NCBI GenBank assembly: GCA_004193595.1
Contig: RPGQ01000012.1
Span: 62,001-126,000 of the forward strand
Direction of reading: 5' to 3'
DNA length: 64,000 bases
DNA from: Desulfobacteraceae bacterium Eth-SRB2
Lineage (GTDB): Bacteria; Desulfobacterota; Desulfobacteria; Desulfobacterales; UBA11574
Shown: one piece after another, positions 53,643 to 61,372 of the stretch
How the letters are laid out: every line of letters begins with the position of its first letter
How positions within the stretch are numbered: the first letter of the stretch is position 1
Notes under the pieces: model-generated
Told to the model about the DNA's origin: nothing
Seen by the model: the letters and a program-made list of their open reading frames with translations, nothing else
Databases searched by the model: none
Made by a program: the position numbers and the translations under genes

Positions 53643-54410
53643 ATGAGTATAAAAAGCATATTATTAGCGACATATCAAACTTTATTAAAATGGCCAAAGC
53701 CAAGGCTTATAAAGGCACTTGAAAGTTTAAAAACAAAACATATTGAATTAGAAGCGCAAGTTAATAAACTTAAGGAAGAAAATGCCAAACTCAAGCAAAA
53801 GCTTGAGCAGGAAAAGATTCAGGCCACCAATAAACAAGTCAATAAGCCTTCATCAAAGCAGGCAGAATGGGAGAAAGGCTGCTCCAAAGGGAAAGATAAA
53901 AGCAAAAAGAAACGCAAAAGGCGAAAGCCCCGCAAGGGAGCGGGCAATTGTCCTAAAAATAAAGAGCCAAACGGAACAGAGACGGCTACGGTTGAAAAAT
54001 GTGATTTATGTGGAAAAGACTTGAGCGACAAAGCCCCTCTTGAAAGCTACAATGAGCGAATTATTGAAGATATACCTGATCTGCCTGAAGAAACAAAGAT
54101 TACGCTGGTAAAACAAGAAAAAAAGTATTGTGATGAGTGCCAAGAAGTAATTACAGCCAAGTCTGATTTAGCATTGCCTAAGGCGGATATTGGTTTAAAC
54201 GCAACGGTATTATTGTGTTATCTTTCAAAAGATAATGGTTTTGCCAGTTCTTTATGTAATGCTTCCAAACTTTCCTTCAGGTATTTGGGAAAGGAAAAAC
54301 CGCGCAGCTTACAAGGTCACATAAAATTGAAAGCAAAGCCTTATGCTTCGGCCTTCAGCAGATACACTTACCGCCTGATATCTTGCAGCAAGGACCCCTA
54401 TTCGAATTAA
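53643..54410 (+). pseudogene. IS66-family transposase, N-terminal part only
   Basis: It reads a helical leucine-zipper-like segment (LEAQVNKLKEENAKLKQKL), a Lys-rich Pro-rich stretch and the zinc-finger-like CDLCGKDL with DECQEV, all typical of IS66 TnpC N-termini. After KADIGLNATVLLCYLSKDNG, in the core, the frame switches to a foreign sequence copied from the inverted segment near 55 kb. The DDE domain is absent. Inactive remnant. Confidence 0.8.
54243..54345. repeat. 100-bp inverted duplication arm (left) at the end of the IS66 remnant
   Basis: This arm is the near-exact reverse complement of about 54955-55066 (shared blocks include TTTCCTTCAGGTATTTGGGA and GAAAAACCGCGCAGCTTACA). The two arms bracket about 620 bases with no intact gene. 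The arms could be the ends of a composite remnant or the footprint of an inversion. Confidence 0.7.
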
Positions 54411-55720
54411 ATATAATTATTGTGAAGGAACGGGATGCTCTACAAATGTTAATATCCTCGGTTGCTGTCTTTTAATTTTGATGATGATGATCTTCATGAC
54501 ATTGTCGGATTTGGCCATTCAAGCGTAAAATTGGCCAATCGTTTCTTTAACCTCTTCAGGCGCCTTTGAAATACAACTTCGCCTAATTCATCACAATTTT
54601 TCTGAAGACGTTCACCATCTCAGATTATACGCCTAAACTTAACATAAAACTTCACAATATCACCAAGATTGGGAGAGCATCGCAGAAACTTGCGTATTTT
54701 CCGCAATAAATTGCGATAAACAACTCTGTTGTTCGCATAGTAGATAAATACGCACTCCACCCGTCACCGCCAACACTCCAAAGAATATTTCCCCAAATTT
54801 ACCCGGCGGACAACATCTGAAGACCTGAAGGTTTTATCACCACAGTAAAATAAGCGGTATCGGGTGCCAAATGCCAAAACCACCAGCTTCGACCTCCTAA
54901 CACGCCAGCCAAATTCTCATCGGCGCGCGAGTACGAGCCATTGGAACATGTCATTAAAATTTCGCCATGCACAGCCCTCGTTTGCTTTCAATTTATGTGA
55001 CCTGTAAGCTGCGCGGTTTTTCCTTTCCCAAATACCTGAAGGAAAGTTTGAAGCATTACATAAGAACTGGCAAACCATTATCTTTGAAATCGTATTCAAA
55101 TATCAAATTGTCGATTCAGAAGTAAAAAAAGCAGCATAATCTGGCAAATATTTTAAAGAGTTTGCGCTAACCGTTAAGCATTTCCTCTGAAAACAATCAG
55201 AGCTTACCTTTTTTAAAGCATTATCATGATAAAAAGTCAACCTTCCGGTTTTGACTTTATCTTCCTAAGTGCTCTGATTCGTAAATTCCAGGGCAAACGC
55301 ATTTGAATCCCAATACAGTGAGAACGCTCCACGACGGCGTGTATCTCTTTCCAACCGACTGAAACTTGTGCTTAAGCACCCGTAAGCCCGAGCCGTGCCA
55401 GAATTATTAAGAACAATTCGTCGTTAAATTATCTCGTTGATTTTTTAGGTCATAATTTCATTCGGCTCGGGCTAACGCGTGCTAAAGCCCTTCAAACAGT
55501 CAGTCGATTTCCAAGAGAAACACGCCATCGCTACGCTGCACCGAAATCAAATGCGTTTACCCTGTCGTAACTTCGATTACGCATTGAAAAATTGATTAAA
55601 ATATAGTAGGTTTGATAGTCTCGTCCCGTCATATAGCGGGAAAATGTTGAAATATTTGAACACTGGCCCCGGTGAAATAGAAAAAAGTTTCACTGGGTAA
55701 AAATATTGGGTTCTGGGAAA
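54411..55720. other. Non-coding region with the right duplication arm and a long palindromic element
   Basis: The right arm of the inverted duplication lies at 54955-55066. From about 55268 to 55580 a long imperfect palindrome pairs CAGGGCAAACGCATTTGAAT (left) with ATCAAATGCGTTTACCCTG (right), TGCTTAAGCACCCGTAAGCC with GGCTAACGCGTGCTAAAGCC, and GAACGCTCCACGACGGCGTG with CACGCCATCGCTACGCTGC. This is a MITE-like, non-coding structure. A GTGAAA-N10-TTTCAC hairpin follows at 55672-55693. No gene seen. Confidence 0.55.
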
Positions 55721-56110
55721 ATGCAAAGGGAATGGCACATACTATACTGTGATGAGCAGACGGCCGGTTGTCCGGTAACGGAATTTGTCGAGGCATGTCG
55801 GCCCAAACATCAGGTCAAGATACTTCGGTTTTTATCGCTTCTGGAAGAACAGGGACCCACCCTTCCCCGGCCATACGCCGACTTGTTATACGACGGCATC
55901 CATGAGCTTCGTATCAAGCTGTCCGGTGATCAAATCCGACTTTTATATTTCTTCTGTTATCAAAAATATATTATTCTTTATTATGCCTTTGTAAAAACGT
56001 CCGGCCGGGTGCCGGACAAGTTCATCCGCAAGGTCATCGACTATCGGGACGAATTCCTTGAAAAGATCACCCCGAATCAACTGGAGGGAATGATACGTGT
56101 TAACATTTAG
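55721..56110 (+). CDS. RelE/HigB-type toxin of the Gp49-like group
   Basis: 129 residues from ATG 55721. It has the pattern FVEACRPKHQVKILRFLSLLEEQGPTLPRPYAD, then ELRIKLSGDQIRLLYFF and LYYAFVKTSGRVP, matching phage-derived Gp49-like/HigB toxins. Intact, including the basic C-terminal region. It overlaps the antitoxin gene by 14 bases. Confidence 0.85.
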   Translation: MQREWHILYCDEQTAGCPVTEFVEACRPKHQVKILRFLSLLEEQGPTLPRPYADLLYDGIHELRIKLSGDQIRLLYFFCYQKYIILYYAFVKTSGRVPDKFIRKVIDYRDEFLEKITPNQLEGMIRVNI

Positions 56111-56378
56111 ATCGCTTTTGGATTCAAAGCTTAGCCATGAAGAGTTCAAGTGTCTTTTCGACCAGGAATGTAACATCTGCAAATATACGGTACGCATCAT
56201 CGAAAAAATTCATCGGGAAAAGATCCCCCTCCAAACACTGGCCGGAGAGCTGGGTGTAAACAAACAGGACATTCAGGACTTAGAGGATGCCGAACACTGC
56301 AATCCGCACCTGGTCATTCACCTGTGTAACCACCTTTCCCTTGAGGCCCCTTCCGACTGCCCCAAATTGAAAACTTAA
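56097..56378 (+). CDS. XRE-family antitoxin of the Gp49-like pair
   Basis: 93 residues from GTG 56097, overlapping the toxin end. The helix-turn-helix is TLAGELGVNKQDIQDLED in the second half. The unusual CNICKYT motif in the linker is not typical of the group. Toxin first, antitoxin second is the higBA order. The pair looks intact. Confidence 0.8.
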   Translation: MLTFRSLLDSKLSHEEFKCLFDQECNICKYTVRIIEKIHREKIPLQTLAGELGVNKQDIQDLEDAEHCNPHLVIHLCNHLSLEAPSDCPKLKT

Positions 56379-56382
56379 TTAG

Positions 56383-56525
56383 TTTCCATCCAGAAATGGC
56401 CCTTTTCCGCAATCTCTGCGTCAATCTGCGGAATTACTTGTGCGGCGTACCACTTGTACGCCTCCGCGCAATTCCTTGATTTCCTTGACCTTGCGAAAAA
56501 TTGCTCATTTCTGCATTGGAAACAT
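56383..56525. repeat. Imperfect palindrome with CGTAC-GTACG centre
   Basis: TTTCCATCCAGAAATGGCCC... on the left mirrors ...TTGCTCATTTCTGCATTGGAAA on the right, around CGTACCACTTGTACG. It resembles copies A-C in overall plan (GCGT-rich body, CGTAC centre) but has different ends. Just after it, 56527-56567 is the reverse complement of 60994-61031 (shared CCATCCATA, ATCTATATTGG, CACAA). Confidence 0.6.
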
Positions 56526-56660
56526 AATTTGTGACCAATATAGATTTATGGATGGGCACTAATTAGGTTTTGGATCGTAAATTTTGCTTCTGCCAGGCAT
56601 CAATGAACCATGGGCACCATAGGGTTTCAGATGAAATTTCCTGCACGGGATATTTTGGGG

Positions 56661-57584
56661 CTATACTTGTTTTAAATACGGCGGCTTCACGGACCGGGCC
56701 GCTTCTAAGAGTTTATCAATTTCGCGAATATACTCTCCGTACACCTCCCCCTTGAGCTGCTGCCATCTTACGGGGAAATCTTTGGCCACAACACCTTCTT
56801 CATATGCAATATGCTGAAGTTGGCGAATAATCAGTGCACCTTTTACGCCCTGGCTGCAAGCGGACATGCAGGATTGGCAGTCCAGACACAGCCAGATGCA
56901 TGGACTGCGGAGCAATTCATCCTTGAGGCCAAAGTTGGCAAGTCGAAAAATTTTAACCGGATCAAAAACCCTCGGATCCAGACAAATGGGACATGCGTTA
57001 CTGCATTCGCGGCATGTGAAGCAGGACGATATGGATGTGGCATTGACGCCGTATCCCCGAACCATCTGTCGGAAAGCGGTGGTTTGCGGGGTGTCTGAAG
57101 GAAGCTTGATCAGTTGATTGGCTTTGTCGGAGGGAGATGTCCGGGCCCATTGCTCCCAGTGTTCAGCGACTTTGGGGTACTCCCCATCCAACAGCGCGTC
57201 TGCCGCATGCCATAATGCATTAAGTAAACGCTTTAAAACTTCCTTGTGCTGTTCCGCCAATTCGGGGCATACTATTTTTCGCGAGATCGCCTCGGCTCTG
57301 AGATTCTGAATAAGGCTTAACGGCTTGACCATCATGGGACAAAAGTTTGAACATCGATTGCAATCCATGCAATACCAAATATCGGGCATGGATACGAGCT
57401 CGTCTAAAAGCCCCAATCTTGCTTTATACACCAGCTCCATAGGACGTAACCTGCTGGTTGCGGCATTCACGGGACAGGCAGAATTGCAGGTTCCGCAAGT
57501 GTAACACGCCTGTATGTGTTCAGGTTGACTGTATCGGGCAACATAACTTGGAAGGGCTGTTTTTTTTAAATAAATAGTGGACAT
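56661..57584 (-). CDS. Tandem HdrC-like 4Fe-4S protein
   Basis: 307 residues from ATG 57584, GGGAG 5-6 bases upstream; a start at 57602 would add six. Two HdrC-type halves each carry two CxxCxxCxxxCP-like clusters: CYTCGTCNSACP and CMDCNRCSNFCP, then CFTCRECSNACP and CLDCQSCMSACS (the last has Ser in place of Pro). Each half normally transfers electrons to a heterodisulfide reductase-like HdrB or related partner. None is adjacent. Such proteins are widespread in sulfate reducers. Probably cytoplasmic electron transfer with a partner elsewhere. Confidence 0.85.
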   Translation of the reverse strand: MSTIYLKKTALPSYVARYSQPEHIQACYTCGTCNSACPVNAATSRLRPMELVYKARLGLLDELVSMPDIWYCMDCNRCSNFCPMMVKPLSLIQNLRAEAISRKIVCPELAEQHKEVLKRLLNALWHAADALLDGEYPKVAEHWEQWARTSPSDKANQLIKLPSDTPQTTAFRQMVRGYGVNATSISSCFTCRECSNACPICLDPRVFDPVKIFRLANFGLKDELLRSPCIWLCLDCQSCMSACSQGVKGALIIRQLQHIAYEEGVVAKDFPVRWQQLKGEVYGEYIREIDKLLEAARSVKPPYLKQV

Positions 57585-57986
57585 CTTAACTCCCTGGAAC
57601 AAATATTCAGATATTCAGATACCGGCGACCGAAATTCAAATACCAGATCTCGGCCTTATTGTAAAGCCGACATTTAAAAACTGGATATTTGATATAAGAA
57701 AGCTACTTTCGTTCAAAATATAAAATATTTTCACTTTTTTTTCAAAAAAATTCCAGAAATATGATTTTTTCGATTTTTATTGTTTTTTCACAACGCCTTT
57801 AAAACACAGCATTAACGGCCATCTTGCAACCGTAAACGAACGATAAATACAATTCAATACCCCCGGACGTTTGAACAAAAAAATTCAAGCATAAGCAAAA
57901 ATAGGGTGTCGATATATGTAGTAATATCAGATGTTTATAAAGACACTCGCATTGACAACCCTCTTTAACTCTGCTATGCATTATAC
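57585..57986. other. Intergenic region between the HdrC-like gene and transposase remnant
   Basis: AT-rich; no gene seen. It should contain the promoter of the HdrC-like gene. Confidence 0.4.
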
Positions 57987-59626
57987 ATGAACCTAATTGC
58001 AGAAGCATCCCACAATATCACAGACCGCTTAACCTGGCATACAGCCAATAGAGATCAGGCAGGCATAGCCAAAAATCTTGCTGACGGTAACGATATTCCC
58101 GAAGTCTATGGCCTTGGCGAAGCAGGGCTTTTTGATGAGTTCTTTTGCTTTCTCGATGAATTCGGTTTTAAAGATCTATTTATGGGGATTGAGCCCATAT
58201 CTAAAGCAAGGTCCGTTGCCATCTGTATCATTTTCCATATTTGATGCGTATTGTTGCCGGACTTAAGTTTTGGCCCATTGACCCTGTCATCCTTCATTCT
58301 CAACCTCTCATGCGCCTTGTGAATTTCAACGGCGGACAAGGTAAATGTAATCGGGGCAAAGCAAAAGGAAATCTCGCCAATTGACTCCGATGATGAGCAA
58401 AATGATCAAAACCAACAGAATCCGAGGTCCTGTATGCCCGGACTTTATATCTTCTTACGTAACAGCTATTGCTGTATCTGCACTGGAAAATCTTTTTAAT
58501 CAGGTAATAGCCATTCTGGCAAAACATAACTTTTTTCCTAAAAAAGTTCGTGCAGTGCTTGATGCCTCTGAAATTGAATCCACAGAACAATGCAGCTTGC
58601 GGCAAAGGTAAAACGGAACTTCGTCGTCGGAAACGTCGTATTCGCAAAGTCTATGAAATTGTTTTTGGTTTCAAAATATGGGTGGTTTGTGACCCAAACA
58701 GTCGCCTTCCTATAGCCATGCGTTTTGCCACAATTGAGGTCGCTGATATAAATTTTGCTAAAGAAGTTATCCAGCAGGCCATTACCAACATGGGTGAACA
58801 TTCAAAAATTACTTCTATTGCCATGGACCGAGGCTTCATAGATGGCACCTTGGTGTGGTGGCTCAAATCAAAAGGCATCACTTTTTACATTCCCGATAAA
58901 TCCAACATGGATGTGTACAACGATGCGCTTTCTTTGATCAATACCGGGCATCTCGCAAACAGGACAAGAAAACGCAATGTTGGTTATGGTAAAACAAAAC
59001 AGTGGAAACGACTATTGGGAGGTTGGTAGAATCGAGGAATTAACTGCCGGGTTTTATGGAGCCCTCGGCAGTAGCAGTCATGAGAACCGAAGAATTTTAC
59101 ACTAATCCATTAATGCCGTTGTTGTTCTGCTTGATCCTTATAAAACCATCCTCGTTCAAAACTATATGGTTATTGACTAACGGCCTGTAAAATAAAACCA
59201 TTAAGGTCTACTTGATGACGATTTATGATGCCCGAAGCGAATCGAGGAACTCGGTTTTTCGGGGAATCAAACAGGCCTGGTTTATTCAAAGGCCTCAACA
59301 AAACTCTAAAACCGGGTTCCGTGTTCATACGTATCTCACAATTTTAACTATGGCTTTGACCACCGCGTATCAAGACTGGATGGATCAGCAAGATAAATTG
59401 GAAAAAGACGGTGGATATACCGAATTCGTAAAATTCCAGGGAGAAGATCAAGAAAGAAGGAATGGTAACAAACTTGCTCATCTTTGATCAGGATCGATAT
59501 GCTATCTTTGGTGACGCTTACAAGTTTTTATTTATTCTTGGCCGTAATGTCCTGATGCCGACTGGTGTACCCGAAAAAATTACCCCAGAAGATATATTAC
59601 GAAAATATGACGTACAAATGGAATAA
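57987..59626 (+). pseudogene. DDE transposase gene, decayed by several frameshifts
   Basis: Pieces of one transposase lie in successive frames: EFFCFLDEFGFKDLFMGIEP (58120-58195), KVRAVLDASEIESTEQC (58547-58595), YEIVFGFKIWVVCDPNSRLPIAMRF with DRGFIDGTLVWWLKSKGI (58650-58880), SRNSVFRGIKQAWFIQRPQQNSKTGFR (59236-59320), and a C-terminal IPFLIFGRNVLMPTGVPEKI-like end by 59626. The Asp residues of a DDE core are present in pieces. The family resembles IS4-like DDE elements; I cannot name it. Inverted termini were not identified. Confidence 0.75.
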
Positions 59627-60060
59627 CCTGTAGTCATCAGGCTGCCCTGGCCCCCGGTTTTTAATTTCCCACTCCTTTCCTTTTAACTACCTCAGTTATT
59701 AAGGACTATTTCTTTGTATATCTTGTTTTTCAAATTTTACTCCGAATAATTGATTGCGCAGTTGCCATGTCGAACTTAATCATGGTATTATTATATTTGT
59801 CGTCAAAAAGATGCTCAGATTCGTTTGCTAACAGCCTGTATGGCCCCTATTACGTTATGCTGCAAAACTCGCCTGGGCTTATATCAAATATGCAGTTAAA
59901 AAGGCCTCTCGAAAATCATCATGAACTATTTGGGTTAGGGATTGTTAAGAAAGAAAAATAGCGTTTTTAAAACCAGAACATAATTTTTTTAAAATAAATG
60001 TTGCATTATATATATTAATGTGTTTATAAGTTTAAACAAATCTATATCTAAGGAAAAAAT
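59627..60060. other. Intergenic region upstream of the S24 repressor
   Basis: No gene with recognisable features; a 64-codon frame at 59767 has no family character. TGTTTA-N6-TAAACA (60021-60038) lies 22 bases before the repressor start, and an AAGGA ribosome-binding site at 60050 precedes the ATG. Confidence 0.5.
60021..60038. promoter_or_regulatory. Probable operator of the CI/S24 repressor
   Basis: TGTTTATAAGTTTAAACA has arms TGTTTA and TAAACA. Related dyads occur at 60754-60770 (ACAGTTAGCTAAACAGT) and 61321-61334 (CCTGTTTAAACAGG), one just after the repressor gene and one before the methyltransferase. All three share TGTTT/AAACA half-sites, fitting one repressor controlling itself and the downstream genes. 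Confidence 0.5.
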
Positions 60061-60714
60061 ATGCCTGATACAAAATTTGAATTTTTTCTACAAAGGGTTT
60101 TTGAATCAACCGGGATAACATCGCAAAGCGAATTGGCTTCGGTTTTGAAGATCAATCGATCGGCAATTACACAGGCCCGGAAAAAGAATTCAATCCCGGA
60201 TAAATGGATATTGCAGTTATATAAAACCTTTGGTTTAAATCCTGACTGGGTTGAAACCGGGTCTGGTCCGGCATTTATCAAAAAATCTGTTTCCAGTGAT
60301 TCCATATTTAAAAATATACCCAAAGTAAAAGCCCGACTGTGCGCGGGGGGCGGTTCTTTTGAAGTTGGCTCAGAGGTTGAAGGTTACTATGCATTCCGAA
60401 AGGACTGGTTGACAACCAAAGGCAACCAGAACCAGATGGTGTTGATGGATATTTTTGGCAATAGTATGGAACCTGAAATGAGAGATGGAGATACCATTCT
60501 GATTGATGAATCTCAGAAAGACATTTTAGCCGGTGCCATCTATGCGGTTGGCATCGATGATACCATAATGGTTAAACGGTTGGAAAAACATCCCAATAAG
60601 CTTGTTTTGCTTAGTGACAACAAGGATTACTCTCCCATTTACCTGCAAGGCAATGAAATAAACATCGTCCGTATTATTGGCAAGGTCATTTGGGTTTCCA
60701 GGGAATTAAGGTAA
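60061..60714 (+). CDS. Phage CI-like S24 repressor
   Basis: 217 residues. The N-terminal CI-type helix-turn-helix reads ITSQSELASVLKINRSAITQARKKNSIPDKWILQL. The C-terminal S24 domain has the likely autocleavage point in LCAGGGSFE, the catalytic Ser in FGNSMEPEM and the catalytic Lys in MVKRLEKH. It is a DNA-damage-releasable repressor of the lambda CI type rather than a LexA. It sits upstream of two small genes and a methyltransferase related to the one in the LexA operon. Confidence 0.87.
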   Translation: MPDTKFEFFLQRVFESTGITSQSELASVLKINRSAITQARKKNSIPDKWILQLYKTFGLNPDWVETGSGPAFIKKSVSSDSIFKNIPKVKARLCAGGGSFEVGSEVEGYYAFRKDWLTTKGNQNQMVLMDIFGNSMEPEMRDGDTILIDESQKDILAGAIYAVGIDDTIMVKRLEKHPNKLVLLSDNKDYSPIYLQGNEINIVRIIGKVIWVSRELR

Positions 60715-60753
60715 TTTTTTTTGCCTGCTAAGTTCATTTTTATAAACTTTTGG

Positions 60754-60770
60754 ACAGTTAGCTAAACAGT
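60754..60770. promoter_or_regulatory. Second TGTTT-type dyad after the repressor gene
   Basis: ACAGTTAGCTAAACAGT is palindromic apart from one missing T. It lies 62 bases before the 56-residue gene, so it may control transcription of that gene. Confidence 0.45.
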
Positions 60771-60831
60771 TTGTATTAAAATATGCAACAGCATTTTTTT
60801 ACATGCAACTAATTTTCGGGAGGTTAAACAA

Positions 60832-61002
60832 ATGACAAGATATGCATTTTACGGCCATTATCAGGACTGTTACGAGTACCACGGCAATACAATGATCGAA
60901 AGAATAAGGAAAGAGGCCGGCAGAACGGTTGAACGGGACTGGATATTATTCGATTCCGTTGAAGAAGCTCAAGAATTTTTCAACAATAACTGCGTTAATT
61001 AG
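60832..61002 (+). CDS. Small conserved-looking protein, 56 residues
   Basis: From ATG 60832, with GGGAGG 9 bases upstream. The sequence (RYAFYGHYQDCYEY, IERIRKEAGRTVERDWI, SVEEAQEFFNNN) has good helix composition and the strong ribosome-binding site argues for a real gene. Family unknown. It lies between the S24 repressor and the methyltransferase, so it may belong to the same system. Confidence 0.6.
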   Translation: MTRYAFYGHYQDCYEYHGNTMIERIRKEAGRTVERDWILFDSVEEAQEFFNNNCVN

Positions 61003-61047
61003 TGTCCATCCATACATCTATATTGGGCACAACTTAAGGGGGAGAAC

Positions 61048-61143
61048 ATGTTCGATACAATTGTTGATTTGATATTAGATTGCATTTTCATGATAATGGT
61101 TTTAATCATGTCAGTCTTGGGAACGGTGGCTTTTGGGTTATAG
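61048..61143 (+). CDS. 31-residue membrane peptide
   Basis: From ATG 61048, with GGGGGAG 6 bases upstream. Most of it is one hydrophobic helix (LILDCIFMIMVLIMSVLG). The excellent ribosome-binding site and position next to the repressor suggest a real small membrane protein. It could be a small toxin or a regulator of the local system. Unknown family. Confidence 0.5.
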   Translation: MFDTIVDLILDCIFMIMVLIMSVLGTVAFGL

Positions 61144-61168
61144 TAAACAAAATTCTCAAGAAAAGATG

Positions 61169-61192
61169 ATGGTCTCGTAAAAAGTCTGTTGA
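61169..61192. repeat. End fragment of the TTTTTACGA repeat
   Basis: ATGGTCTCGTAAAAAGTCTG matches the ends of copies A-C; the rest of the element is missing. Confidence 0.55.
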
Positions 61193-61320
61193 AAAAATTT
61201 TGCCCGCAATATGTTTTACTTAATTATTAATTAATACCCAAATTGTATATTGTAATCTCTCAGGAATTTATCAATATATTGTGGTCACTATTCCCTTGAC
61301 ACTCAATATGTTTTATAATA

Positions 61321-61334
61321 CCTGTTTAAACAGG
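61321..61334. promoter_or_regulatory. Palindromic operator near the methyltransferase promoter
   Basis: CCTGTTTAAACAGG is a perfect 14-bp dyad. TATAAT (61314-61319) ends one base before it and TTGACA (61296) lies further upstream, but at only 12 bp spacing. A repressor bound here would cover the start of transcription, 39 bases before the methyltransferase ATG. Confidence 0.5.
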
Positions 61335-61372
61335 AGTGGTAAGTTCCGATAATTGATTAAGGAACCCGGTTG

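Noticed and set aside
59767..59961. 64-codon forward frame
   Set aside because: No ribosome-binding site, no family features and lies in repeat-rich remnant sequence.
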